A stretch of DNA of 37,192 nucleotides from Candidatus Bathycorpusculum termitum (GTDB lineage Archaea > Thermoproteota > Bathyarchaeia > Bathyarchaeales > Bathycorpusculaceae). How positions within the stretch are numbered: position 1 is the first letter of the stretch; each line of letters starts with the position of its first letter. Location of the stretch: NCBI GenBank assembly GCA_031254875.1, contig JAIRTW010000045.1, forward strand, positions 1-37,192, in the 5' to 3' direction. Of the stretch, positions 23,456 through 32,241 are shown one piece after another. The translations under genes and the position numbers were made by a program. The notes beneath the pieces are model-generated. The model had not been told where the DNA came from, ran no database searches, and worked only from the letters and a program-made list of their open reading frames with translations.

Positions 23456-24577
23456 GATTTCAGCACCATTATATTTTACGTAATCAAAATCCTGCAGAGT
23501 CAGTTGGCCGTTTTTGATGAGCTGTTTTATTCGGGGCATTTCCGTCTGTATGGATTCAATCAATTGTTGCACTGTATAGCAGACTTTGCTGTAGGCTTCG
23601 TCTGTCCAGCGTTTGGTGATGTTTGTGTAGAGGCATCGACCGCCGCAAACGCTAAGGATTTTGCATTGGTTGCAGGGCTTTTCTTGAACAAACACCTTGG
23701 GTAACTGCAGGGGATCCGCATCTTTTATGTGTCCAAGATAGTAGGTTTTCATGCCCCACATTGTTGGACAGGGCATAATATAGCCATCAGTTTGGATCGA
23801 GTAGTTTATCCAGCCGCTTCCGCACCGCATCAAACAATCTTTCTCCTCATGCAAAAGCGAATTTGCGATGCCTAAAAGCGGATAGAGCTTGAGCACTTCA
23901 CCTTTTTGCTGCATATGATCAACCCAAAAATGTGTCAGTGCATCCACTCCGGGAATATAGCTGGTTTTGGTCCATTCTTCAAAATTTCGACGATTATAAT
24001 CATTGCCCCAAAAACCAGCGTTAAGTTGCCAATGAATCGAGGTAAAAGATAACTCATCATTACACAGGAGATATTTGACTTGTTTTTCTATATCCGTTTG
24101 TTCCATGACGGTCATGCGGGCGATTAATTCACCAGGGTAGCTGTTTTGTTTTATAAGTTTGAGGTTATCGATGACTTTTTGATATGTGCCTTCTCCCCGG
24201 TAATGATCAGTCAGGCTTTCTTCGCCATCGATGGAGACAAGCAAAGTGTGAAAGCGGTTAACATATTTTGACTCCAGCTTATGTAGCAACAAGCCGTTGG
24301 TCTGCATCATATAATACTTTGGTGTAATTCTATCCATGATTTCTCGCAACTTAGTTGCCTGCATAAGCGGTTCCCCGCCATAGAAAGTAAGGACACAATC
24401 GAGGTCTTGACGACAGAATCTATTAAGCATCTCTATATCGTAATTAAGGGTTCGAGGCAGATTATAATCAACTTCTATATCATCACCGAATTCCTCATCA
24501 AAGTCATCGAGACTTTCTCCAAAGCAATATTTACATTGCAGATTACAATCGCTGGTGAGGAGTACATGGAAGAACAT
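23447..24577 (-). CDS. Radical SAM/SPASM peptide-modifying enzyme (AF0577-like family)
   Basis: The 376-residue protein opens directly with the radical SAM motif TSDCNLQCKYCFG (Cys 11, 15 and 18). The usual TIM-barrel markers follow (LTFYGGEPLMQ, YYMMQTNGLLL, LLVSIDG). The C-terminal part is Cys-rich (CLMRCGSGW, PCPTMW, PCNQCKILSVCGGRCLY, VCYTVQQ), matching a SPASM domain that holds auxiliary Fe-S clusters. SPASM enzymes usually modify ribosomally made peptides or proteins. The overall pattern resembles the archaeal family named after AF0577, whose substrate is unknown to me. No obvious precursor peptide, protease or transporter is adjacent. The 3' end forms a terminator-like hairpin and the gene faces tuf, so it is transcribed alone. 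The Asp/Glu-rich stretch at about 23-40 (DDFDEEFGDDIEVD) is an unusual insertion just after the cluster motif. Confidence 0.87.
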   Translation of the reverse strand: MFFHVLLTSDCNLQCKYCFGESLDDFDEEFGDDIEVDYNLPRTLNYDIEMLNRFCRQDLDCVLTFYGGEPLMQATKLREIMDRITPKYYMMQTNGLLLHKLESKYVNRFHTLLVSIDGEESLTDHYRGEGTYQKVIDNLKLIKQNSYPGELIARMTVMEQTDIEKQVKYLLCNDELSFTSIHWQLNAGFWGNDYNRRNFEEWTKTSYIPGVDALTHFWVDHMQQKGEVLKLYPLLGIANSLLHEEKDCLMRCGSGWINYSIQTDGYIMPCPTMWGMKTYYLGHIKDADPLQLPKVFVQEKPCNQCKILSVCGGRCLYTNITKRWTDEAYSKVCYTVQQLIESIQTEMPRIKQLIKNGQLTLQDFDYVKYNGAEIIP

Positions 24578-24623
24578 AACTCAGCATAGAATACAGGGAT
24601 GCTTAAGAGTATTTTTCCGCCAA

Positions 24624-24674
24624 TTAGCACTTGATCGCAAACTTGCTCCTGCAGGTAAAATGTAACATTGACAT
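24624..24674 (-). CDS. Possible 16-residue Cys-containing peptide upstream of the radical SAM gene
   Basis: A minus-strand ATG frame 47 bp before the radical SAM gene encodes MSMLHFTCRSKFAIKC. Two Cys in so short a peptide, just upstream of a peptide-modifying enzyme, deserve a mention. There is no ribosome-binding site and no leader/core structure, and the length is within chance expectation. Confidence 0.1.
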   Translation of the reverse strand: MSMLHFTCRSKFAIKC

Positions 24675-24702
24675 ATCTAACCGACAGTACGGTGCTCCAA
24701 CA

Positions 24703-24736
24703 AGCCGCTATGTCTCATATATTTTTCGTAGCGGCT
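24703..24736. repeat. Inverted repeat between the radical SAM gene and leuS
   Basis: AGCCGCTA (24703-24710) and TAGCGGCT (24729-24736) are perfect complements around an 18-nt AT-rich spacer containing ATATATTTTT. It sits between divergent promoters and could be an operator or a leader hairpin. The spacer itself may hold a TATA element for the minus-strand gene. Confidence 0.45.
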
Positions 24737-24802
24737 AAGCTAAATATTCTTTTCATGTGTAAGCAAAACTCTTAATAGCCTAAGTTTTAATCAGTGGGAT
24801 TC

Positions 24803-27688
24803 ATGAGCCAGACTACTAAGCAAATCGAGCAGAAATGGCAAAAATGCTGGGAAAAAGCGCGTCTTTTCGAGGCCGACCCGGATCTAAATCGTCAAAAAAA
24901 GCTGGTGACTTTCCCGTTTCCATATATGAATGGTCCTCTGCATGTGGGTCATGCCTTTACGGCTTCCCGTGTAGATGCTTATGCCCGCTTCAAGCGTATG
25001 CAGGGTTTCAATGTGCTTTGGCCTTGGAGTTGGCACTGGACAGGGCAGCCGTTGCTTGGCGCCTCTCAGCGTGTAGCTCGGGGTGATGAAGCCTATATCA
25101 AAGTGCTTCGTGACGTTGACGGTGTGCCTGAGGAGGAACTCAAAAAGTTTGTTGACCCCTTCTATATGGCTCAATATTATACTAGCGAAGGACGTTCTGC
25201 GGTTAAGAGTATTGGTTTTTCGGTGGATTGGCGGCGGGAATTCACCACTACGATGTTGGCTTTCCAAAAATTCATTGAGTGGCAGTACGCGAACCTTAAG
25301 GAAAAAGGCTACGTCACGCGGGGAACTCACCCAGTGGTTTGGTGTCCCAAAGATCAATCGCCCACAGGTGATCACGACCGTCAAAGCGGTGAAGGTGTCA
25401 CCCCCGAAGAGTACACTCTCATAAAATACCGTCTCGATGATGGCAGAGTTTTGCCTGCAGCGACTTTCCGCCCTGAAACAGTGTATGGTATAACTAACAT
25501 GTGGATAAATCCCGATGTTACATACGTGGAAGCAGATGTTAACGGCGAAATTTGGATAATCAGTCAACAAGCGGCGGAGAAACTCAAAGAGCAGAAACAC
25601 AACGTTACTGTTAGATGCGATTTTTTGGGTAAGGAACTTATCGGCAAATCATTCACCAATCCCATCACTAATCTCACGTTTCCTATTCTGCCTGGATGGT
25701 TTGTCGACCCCAAAACTGCCACAGGTGTCGTTTACAGCGTTCCCGCTCACGCTCCCTACGACTATCTTGCGTTGCGTGATTTACAGAAAAAACCTGAGGT
25801 GCTTGCTCAATTCGGAGTAGATCCATCAATGGTTTTAGCAATTAAGCCCGTTTCAATCATAAAAGTAGAGGGCTTTGGCGAGTATCCCGCTGCTGAAATC
25901 GTTGAAAAAATGGGCATAGCAGACCAAAATGACTCTAAAGCTGATGAAGCTACCAATGAACTCTACAAAAAAGAGTTCCACAGCGGCATGCTCAAAGCAA
26001 ACTGCGGTATATACGCCAGTCGAAGCGTCCGCGAAGCCAAAGATACCCTGATTGCTGACTTCAAGGGGTTGGGCGCCGCCGACAGCATGTATGACCTCAA
26101 AGAGCCTGTGGTCTGTCGTTGCATGACCCAGTGCATCGTCAAAATTCTCTCAGACCAATGGTTTCTCAATTACTCAGATCCACAATGGAAAGAACTCGCC
26201 CACCAAGTCGTCGCTCAGCTCACCGTTTACCCCGACTCAGCTAAGCCATGGTTCAACACTGTTATAGATTGGCTCCGTGAGTGGGCATGCGCAAGAACCA
26301 CTGGTTTTGGCACGCCCCTGCCCTGGGGCAAAGGCTGGATAATCGAGACACTTAGCGATAGTACCATTTACATGGCGTTCTATACCATAAATGCACAGAT
26401 AACAAGAAACATTATCAAACCTGAATCGCTTACATCTGAAGTATTCGACTATATCTTCTTGGGCAAAGGAGACAAAACCTCAGCCGCAAAAACCGCAGAT
26501 ATCAGCACAGACCTGCTGGATGCGATGCGTAGCGAATTCCTCTACTGGTACCCCTTTGACTTACGCAACAGTGCCAAAGAACTTGTCCCAAACCACCTCT
26601 CATTTTGTATATTTCACCATGCTGCATTGTTTCCGCCTCAGCATTGGCCCAAAGCCATCGGCGTCAACGGCATGCTCATGGTTGAAGGGCAAGGCATGCA
26701 CAAGAGCAAAGGCAACTTTATCACCTTGAAAAGTGCAGTTGAAAAATATGGTGCAGATGCCACTCGATGCGGCCTGTTGCTGGGTGCGGAGGGTATGGAT
26801 GATCCTGACTGGCGGGCTGACAACATCAACGACTTAAAGTTCAAATTTGATTCACTTATGGGTTTTGCAAGCAACATTATTGCATCCGCTAAAAAAGCTG
26901 ACGATACCCCACTGGAGCGGTGGCTGGCAAGCCGAATGCAACAACGCATAAAAGATGTTACCTTTGCACTTGACGAGCTTAAAACCCGCACTGCTCTGCA
27001 GACGGCACTGTTTGAAACTTGGAATGACCTGAAATGGTATATCCAGCGGAAAGGTAGCACCGAAGCTAAAGCGCTGGGTGAAGTGGTTAAGGACTGGCTG
27101 AAATTGCTTGCACCGTTTGCACCGTTTCTCTGTGAGGAACTCTGGAGCCAAACAGACGAGGCAGGTTTCATTAGCACCGCAAAGTGGCCGATTTATGACA
27201 CCGGCAAAGTGGATGTAATCGCGCTGGAACAGGAAGCGCTTGTCACAGACGTTATGGCTGACACAAACAACATTCTAAAAGCCATGAAAATCTCGCCCAA
27301 CCGCATAGTTTACTATACGGCGGCACACTGGAAATGGCAGGTTTACCTAAAAATCGTTGAGAAAACCTTGACGGGAGAAGTTAAAATCAACGAGTTGATG
27401 AGGGAATTTGCCGCAGACGCCGAACTCAAACCATATATGAAAGATATAGCACCGCTGGTGCCCCGCATCATCAAATCTCTAACAAAGATTTCAGGCGATC
27501 GCAAAGCAAACATGGCAAAAATCGGTGTTATCGATGAAAAAACAATACTCACCGATGCCCTAGCATTTCTAAAAGACCGCTTCAACGCAGAGACTGCAGT
27601 TTATAGCGAATCCGAGGCTCAGCGTTTTGATCCCAAACACCGTGCGACAATGGCAATGCCTTATCAGCCAGCAATTTACGTCGAATAG
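24803..27688 (+). CDS. leuS: Leucyl-tRNA synthetase, archaeal/eukaryotic type
   Basis: This class I synthetase charges tRNA-Leu. From the ATG it has 961 residues, normal for the archaeal form. The first signature PYMNGPLHVGHAFT (HVGH at 47-50) is intact. The CP1 editing insertion shows TGVVYSVPAHAPYDY, including the Asp used to position misacylated amino acids. The second signature, normally KMSKSKGN, reads GMHKSKGN near residue 631: the first Lys and the Ser are changed while the later Lys-Ser-Lys are kept. Anticodon-binding helices (WNDLKWYIQRKG, LAPFAPFLCEELWSQ) and the archaeal C-terminal domain follow. ATG 24803 is preferred over an in-frame GTG at 24794. A TATA-like TAAATATTC lies near 24738-24746. 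The gene is monocistronic. Confidence 0.97.
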   Translation: MSQTTKQIEQKWQKCWEKARLFEADPDLNRQKKLVTFPFPYMNGPLHVGHAFTASRVDAYARFKRMQGFNVLWPWSWHWTGQPLLGASQRVARGDEAYIKVLRDVDGVPEEELKKFVDPFYMAQYYTSEGRSAVKSIGFSVDWRREFTTTMLAFQKFIEWQYANLKEKGYVTRGTHPVVWCPKDQSPTGDHDRQSGEGVTPEEYTLIKYRLDDGRVLPAATFRPETVYGITNMWINPDVTYVEADVNGEIWIISQQAAEKLKEQKHNVTVRCDFLGKELIGKSFTNPITNLTFPILPGWFVDPKTATGVVYSVPAHAPYDYLALRDLQKKPEVLAQFGVDPSMVLAIKPVSIIKVEGFGEYPAAEIVEKMGIADQNDSKADEATNELYKKEFHSGMLKANCGIYASRSVREAKDTLIADFKGLGAADSMYDLKEPVVCRCMTQCIVKILSDQWFLNYSDPQWKELAHQVVAQLTVYPDSAKPWFNTVIDWLREWACARTTGFGTPLPWGKGWIIETLSDSTIYMAFYTINAQITRNIIKPESLTSEVFDYIFLGKGDKTSAAKTADISTDLLDAMRSEFLYWYPFDLRNSAKELVPNHLSFCIFHHAALFPPQHWPKAIGVNGMLMVEGQGMHKSKGNFITLKSAVEKYGADATRCGLLLGAEGMDDPDWRADNINDLKFKFDSLMGFASNIIASAKKADDTPLERWLASRMQQRIKDVTFALDELKTRTALQTALFETWNDLKWYIQRKGSTEAKALGEVVKDWLKLLAPFAPFLCEELWSQTDEAGFISTAKWPIYDTGKVDVIALEQEALVTDVMADTNNILKAMKISPNRIVYYTAAHWKWQVYLKIVEKTLTGEVKINELMREFAADAELKPYMKDIAPLVPRIIKSLTKISGDRKANMAKIGVIDEKTILTDALAFLKDRFNAETAVYSESEAQRFDPKHRATMAMPYQPAIYVE

Positions 27689-27805
27689 TATCCGGCGTAC
27701 AAGTTGACTTGATGATTACTTCCAGCAATCATCATTAATTATAGGCAAGTACTGCTACGTTGCTCAAGGGCCCTCTTTTAAAAGCAGGATAGTTGCTTAA
27801 ATCCG

Positions 27806-29254
27806 TCATTGTCTGGTTTTTCTTCTTAACCAAACAACCAAGATGGTTGCAATAATAAAAACCGCGGCTAATATTGTAGCCGTTATCTGCCCTACCCAGC
27901 TTGGAAACCCCCAAGCTCCTATGGAGTCGGCTGCGGATATGGTGATATGGTGGTTGCTGTGGTGGTATGTGAATAGTACAACCCATGAGTTGTCGTTTGA
28001 TTTTATGGTGCAGTCAGTCTGGATTCCGTCGAGATAAACCCTGATGTTGTCGGCGTTTGACATAAAATTCTTGGATATGGTGGCTTTTACGTAACCGGCG
28101 GTTCCTGTTATGCCGCTGACAGTGAAGGTTATTTCGGGAATTGAACTGTTAAAGGCAAAGGCAGTGACTGTGCTATTTGATTCTATGTTAAAATTATTAG
28201 AATAGTCCGGTGTCGGGGTTGGGCTGGGTTCAGCGGTGGGGTTTGGAGCTATTTGGGGCTTATCTGTAAAGTCTGATAACAGAACAGTATCGGGTATTGC
28301 CTGCGGGTTTGGCTCTGTTAGAAAGGGCTTAAAAGTTACGTTGCCAAGACTGAAATCTTTTTTAAAATCAAATATTGAAGCCGTAATTGTTCCCTCATCG
28401 GAGGTTCCCCACCAGTTATATGTGGCATCCACATTAACGCCTATATTAGTTAGGCGAAAATTATAGTCACGATTACCATAGATGTTGTTGTAGCTAATTG
28501 TTGGGAGAGGAACGCCACTGCCATAGCCGCGCCAGATTCCAATACCCTCAGTGTTATTTGCAATCGTGTTGTTTTGGATTATGGGATTGAATGTGGCTGA
28601 GCATGGCATTAAAATGCCATACGTGTTATCGACAATTAGGTTACCTGCTATCAGCGGCGACGAGTAAAACTGGCTGGACCCAACATAAATCGCTTGACTG
28701 GTGCGGGAAAAGACATTTCCTGCAATGGTGGCGTTTGAATCATAGAGCACCAAACCGTCCCCTGTGATAAATTTGTTGTTTATTATTTGAGGCGCCCCCT
28801 CAGATATGCTGATTCGGCAATTCAGCACACTGTTGATGAATTTAGGTGAAGCCCCCTCAATGGTTATGTCTGCCAAATTCAAGTTAGCATTTTCAATTAC
28901 ACTGTTGCTGGCGGTGTCTCCATTGAAGATGACCGCGACACCGCCGTGATTGGTGAGCTGAATTGGTTCAGTGTTTGTACCTCGGGCATTTAGGGTTCCA
29001 TTAACCTGCATATAGTTACCTGCAAAATCCACTATTACCCCCGGTTCAATTGTTAAGGTGACACCTCCCAGTATGCCTAAAGCACCAGTGAGAACGTAGG
29101 GACTGGTAGCTTTGGTCCACGTAATATCCTTCACTATTATGCCGCTAACGGATGTTGAGGCTTGAGCTGAAACATTTGCTAACCCCGATAGGACAACAGA
29201 TATTATGAGAAAAACGACCAACAGCATTTTCACAGCTTTAGCGCGCTTCAACAT
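27806..29254 (-). CDS. Membrane-anchored surface protein with right-handed beta-helix (NosD/PbH1-like)
   Basis: This 482-residue protein has a basic N-terminus and a signal peptide (MLLVVFLIISVVLSGLANVSA, ending near residue 30). Residues about 50-320 form a parallel beta-helix with Asn-rich turns (NNTIANNTEGIGIW, SYNNIYGN) and the NWWG motif at 280-283, common in archaeal surface proteins. A Pro/Thr linker (EPSPTPTPD, 342-350) leads to a beta-rich domain and a C-terminal membrane helix (about 456-476) ended by RRKTRQ. It is therefore anchored with the bulk outside. It is probably a surface glycan-binding or structural protein; no catalytic residues can be assigned. A second ATG at residue 10 is a possible start. 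It is transcribed alone, away from the pseudogene on the other side. Confidence 0.85.
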   Translation of the reverse strand: MLKRAKAVKMLLVVFLIISVVLSGLANVSAQASTSVSGIIVKDITWTKATSPYVLTGALGILGGVTLTIEPGVIVDFAGNYMQVNGTLNARGTNTEPIQLTNHGGVAVIFNGDTASNSVIENANLNLADITIEGASPKFINSVLNCRISISEGAPQIINNKFITGDGLVLYDSNATIAGNVFSRTSQAIYVGSSQFYSSPLIAGNLIVDNTYGILMPCSATFNPIIQNNTIANNTEGIGIWRGYGSGVPLPTISYNNIYGNRDYNFRLTNIGVNVDATYNWWGTSDEGTITASIFDFKKDFSLGNVTFKPFLTEPNPQAIPDTVLLSDFTDKPQIAPNPTAEPSPTPTPDYSNNFNIESNSTVTAFAFNSSIPEITFTVSGITGTAGYVKATISKNFMSNADNIRVYLDGIQTDCTIKSNDNSWVVLFTYHHSNHHITISAADSIGAWGFPSWVGQITATILAAVFIIATILVVWLRRKTRQ

Positions 29255-29560
29255 ACTCTAAGGTATGCTCATGTTAGCTTATAATTTTTTAGAAATCTTG
29301 TTTGATAGTACTCAGCCAAAAATCTTGCGGAAAACCTCTAACCGGAACTTGTTAGTTTTGTGCCATAGGTATTAGTTTTGAGAGTATTTTAGGCCTAGAA
29401 AAGGCGGAAGCATTATTTTGAAGGTTTTAAACGCTGGTTGCAGTGTAGTTGACATATGGTACAACTATGATACAGCCAAACTCCAAAATTTGTGGCTTAA
29501 ATATTAATCGGCGGCAAGATACGCCTTAAAACAAGCGACCTATGATACAAAATGAAAAGT
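29255..29560. other. Upstream region of the beta-helix gene
   Basis: This AT-rich region must contain the promoter of the minus-strand surface-protein gene; AT-rich stretches near 29281-29292 are candidates. The element TTAAATATTAAT near 29497-29508 resembles a TATA box, but on the plus strand it would serve only the decayed gene that follows. No other gene or RNA was recognised. Confidence 0.35.
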
Positions 29561-29904
29561 TCCGGCTCTAAATTAGAAGCAGTCCTTTAGCCATGAACAA
29601 AAGCATAAAACTAGGACAAACCCGCTAGCCTACAAAACCGCTTCTAAGTGGGATTAATGACCCTCACCAATGGTGTTTTAGGTTTTCCCGAAGAAACCAA
29701 ACAAACAGCCAACCAGACCATCCGCTTTGTTCAACAACTAAATCCCGAATATGTTGGATTCTATTTGTCTACACCCTTACTATCTATGAACACCTAGATG
29801 AGCGGGTTGCTAAAAATGACTGGTTGTGTATTACAGATTTTGATAAATATGCCCCAGCAGAACCAATCTTTGAAACACCTTCATGGCACAACCCCAAAAT
29901 TTAG
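29561..29904 (+). pseudogene. B12-type radical SAM protein, multiply frameshifted remnant
   Basis: Five consecutive pieces in shifting frames reconstruct the C-terminal half of a B12-binding-domain radical SAM protein. SGSKLEAVL (29561-29587) is followed by MNKSIKLGQTR (29593-29625), AYKTASKW (29628-29651), and GLMTLTNGVLGFPEETKQ with its continuation to ...GFYLSTP (29651-29795). The last piece, YEHLDERVAKNDWL...DFDKYAPAEPIFETPSW, runs to the stop at 29904. The order and the GFPEET, STP and FETP blocks fit that family. At least four frame changes separate the pieces, and the N-terminal B12 and CxxxCxxC parts are absent. It is a dead gene fragment between two surface-protein genes. Confidence 0.7.
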
Positions 29905-30001
29905 TAAACTAACATATGCTACCGTTTATACGGTTATCGTGTGAACTAATCAGTGCGTTTAATAAAAAGTTGACTCATAAATAGTGTGAAAAGGCTTGCG
30001 C

Positions 30002-31102
30002 ATGAATAAACTCATTAAACCATTTGCTATCGTATGTATGTTTCTTATTGTTTCACAGATTTTTCTTGTTTCTGCTGCGGTTGCTGTGGATTTTTGGGAA
30101 ACCAAGGCATCGATGCTTACTGTACGAGCGGGTTGTGGAAGCGTGGCGGCTTCAAATGGGTTGATATATACAATTGGCGGAAGAAACTGGACTGCTTTTA
30201 GTTCTAGCGAATTTGTTGGCATTAATGAAGCGTATAATCCTGTTACAGATACATGGGTTGTAAAGCAGTCTATGCCAACTTGTAGGGAAGACTTTGGTAT
30301 CGTTAGTTATCAAAATAAAATTTATGCAATAGGTGGGCGCACGGGTTTTAATGCTGAAGAGATTACAGGGATAAATGAGGTTTATGATGTAGAAACTGAC
30401 ACTTGGGAAACAAAAACGCCCATGCCCACAGCCAGAGAATACATGTGCGTTGAAGTTGTTAACGGTAAAATCTATGTGATCGGTGGAGTTAATTTATTGA
30501 GTTCTGAGCCGCCATATATGCTTAATGTTATTGAGGTTTATGATGTAGAAACAGATACTTGGAGTAGCCGGTCATCTTTACCCTTCAATATTTTGTGTTA
30601 TACCTCGGCTGTTATGGATAACAAAATATACATAATAGCCGATGCGGGTCCGGTTATATTAACGTTAATTTATGATGCTGAGGCGGATTTGTTGAGTTAT
30701 GGTGCACCTATTGCCACTTCATCAGGTGTGGTGGTATGCGCGACTACAGGAGAAAGGGCACCTAAACGACTCTATGTTATAGGTGGGGGGTCAGACGCCA
30801 ATAAGGTTCAAATTTATGATCCCGGAACAGAAACTTTTACTGTGGGTGCTCCAATGCCGACAAACCGTTCTTTTAGTAGTGTTGCGGTGATGAACGATCG
30901 GATATATGTAATTGGAGGGTTAGGTTCTGATGGGGATTGTGCATTTGTTGCTAATGAGGTGTATACTCCCGCAGGGTATAATGCAGTACCCCTGTCAACA
31001 AGTATTACTGTCTGGGTTACTATTTTGGTTGCTGTAGCGATTTCTCTAATGTTAATTGGCATAATTAACCATGTGACACGCACTAAAACGAGAACTGCAT
31101 AA
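30002..31102 (+). CDS. Secreted Kelch-repeat protein with C-terminal membrane anchor
   Basis: The protein is 366 residues from the ATG at 30002. A signal peptide (IKPFAIVCMFLIVSQIFLVSAAVA) is followed by about six Kelch repeats. Their marks recur: a hydrophobic strand with IGG (YTIGGR, YAIGGR, YVIGGV, YVIGGG, YVIGGL), then Y(D/N)xxTDTW and PMPTxR. Six blades would make a beta-propeller of the Kelch/galactose-oxidase type, usually a binding module. The fourth blade is degenerate (YIIADAGP). A C-terminal membrane helix (VWVTILVAVAISLMLIGII) and a basic tail anchor it with the propeller outside. It is probably a surface binding protein; ligand unknown. It forms a loose group with the beta-helix protein at 27.8-29.3 kb. 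Confidence 0.87.
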   Translation: MNKLIKPFAIVCMFLIVSQIFLVSAAVAVDFWETKASMLTVRAGCGSVAASNGLIYTIGGRNWTAFSSSEFVGINEAYNPVTDTWVVKQSMPTCREDFGIVSYQNKIYAIGGRTGFNAEEITGINEVYDVETDTWETKTPMPTAREYMCVEVVNGKIYVIGGVNLLSSEPPYMLNVIEVYDVETDTWSSRSSLPFNILCYTSAVMDNKIYIIADAGPVILTLIYDAEADLLSYGAPIATSSGVVVCATTGERAPKRLYVIGGGSDANKVQIYDPGTETFTVGAPMPTNRSFSSVAVMNDRIYVIGGLGSDGDCAFVANEVYTPAGYNAVPLSTSITVWVTILVAVAISLMLIGIINHVTRTKTRTA

Positions 31103-31278
31103 ACCTGACAAGAAAATTCGGTAATGTCCTAAAACCCGGCTGAACCGGAACCAAACCAGTTTTGGGGTAGAGAAAAATAACTATAAACTCCCGGGCTCCT
31201 TGACAGTTACAGTTATTCAGCAAGCATAATGCTGATACTTGGTGCTCTTTTTCTAATCAAACTAGTCTTTGTTTTTAG
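31103..31278. other. Intergenic region before the Fpg-like gene
   Basis: The spacer contains an AT-rich TATA candidate AAATAACTATAAA (about 31165-31177) and a small hairpin CAGCA/TGCTG near 31218-31234. If translation of the Fpg-like protein started at its conserved motif (about 31402), the leader would be over 200 nt. Confidence 0.3.
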
Positions 31279-32238
31279 TTGTTTAGCTCTCTAATTAAGC
31301 GTATCATTTTAAAAAGATCATCAGTTGAGGCTAACTTTAGCAGATTAACCGTCGATATTGTTAAAAGCGGCCAGAGCAGAAGAGGTTTAGGTATCATCCT
31401 GAGCGTCGAGTTTCCAGAAGCCCACATTCTATCCCAACAGATGGACCGAGAACTAACCGGTAAGCAGGTTACCGTCTATACATTGCAGCATTATACAAAG
31501 CTCCAAAACTTAGGCTTCATCAACATGTACCTTTCCGATTTTGAACGGCTATGCAGTCGAACTGTTGAAACAGTTATCTCCAGGGGCAACGTCATTCAGG
31601 TCAAGTTTTCTGATGCGATGAACCTGATTTTGGCGCCTGAATACGGCGGAATAATCCTTTTCCACAAAAAAGAACACCCTATCTCTGAAAAGTTTCATCT
31701 CAAACTGGGATTTACAGACCAAACAGCGCTAACGGTTACGTTGACAGGTATGGGAATCATCCATGCCCTCGCAGACAGTGAACTATCTCACAGTTATGTA
31801 TACCAACGGGATTTTTCCCAAACAGCTTCACCGATGGATGAAAATTTTACTTTAGACAGTTTCTCAAAGGCGCTTTTAGGCAAAAACGTGAACCTCAAGA
31901 CAATGCTGGTAGGAAAAGACGCTGTTGTCACAGGTTTAGGCAACAGTACCTTCCAAGATGTTACCTACCGTGCCGGCATCCATCCTAAACGGAAAGCCTC
32001 AGAACTCACAGAAGCCCAACGACGTAAACTCTATGACGCCATACGACTGGTGATAGAGCAAAGGCTACAGCTGGGGGGCAAAATCCAATTTATTGACTTC
32101 TATGGCAGACGCGGCGGTTACGAACCAGCTATGGGCTCCGGTATGGCAGGTAAAATATGCAAGGTGTGCGGCGCTGAGGTAGTAAAGCTGAATTTAAGCG
32201 GCGGACAATGTTGCATATGCCCAGGATGCCAAAAGTAA
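31279..32238 (+). CDS. Fpg/Nei-family DNA glycosylase homologue with anomalous N-terminus
   Basis: The family is recognised by the helix-two-turn-helix segment GLGNSTFQDVTYRAGIHPKRKASELT, the SVEFPEAHILSQQMDRELTGKQV block, and a C-terminal zinc finger (C294, C297, C314, C317). Fpg/Nei enzymes remove oxidised bases, using the N-terminal residue after Met (Pro in Fpg and Nei, Val in NEIL3) as nucleophile. Here the motif VEFPE lies at residues 43-47 of the open frame, preceded by Ser (AGC) and Leu (CTG), not by a start codon. Only a TTG 40 codons earlier opens the frame. The zinc-finger position that is Arg in the classical Fpg pattern is Gly309. So this is either an enzyme read from a non-standard start, an N-terminally extended non-catalytic homologue, or a gene whose start has been lost. 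It resembles the archaeal/clostridial subgroup that begins MIELPEA. Confidence 0.75.
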   Translation: MFSSLIKRIILKRSSVEANFSRLTVDIVKSGQSRRGLGIILSVEFPEAHILSQQMDRELTGKQVTVYTLQHYTKLQNLGFINMYLSDFERLCSRTVETVISRGNVIQVKFSDAMNLILAPEYGGIILFHKKEHPISEKFHLKLGFTDQTALTVTLTGMGIIHALADSELSHSYVYQRDFSQTASPMDENFTLDSFSKALLGKNVNLKTMLVGKDAVVTGLGNSTFQDVTYRAGIHPKRKASELTEAQRRKLYDAIRLVIEQRLQLGGKIQFIDFYGRRGGYEPAMGSGMAGKICKVCGAEVVKLNLSGGQCCICPGCQK

Positions 32239-32241
32239 CCC

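Noticed and set aside
24884-25600. Minus-strand frame of 238 residues inside leuS
   Set aside because: It overlaps the catalytic and editing region of LeuRS and shows no recognisable domain.
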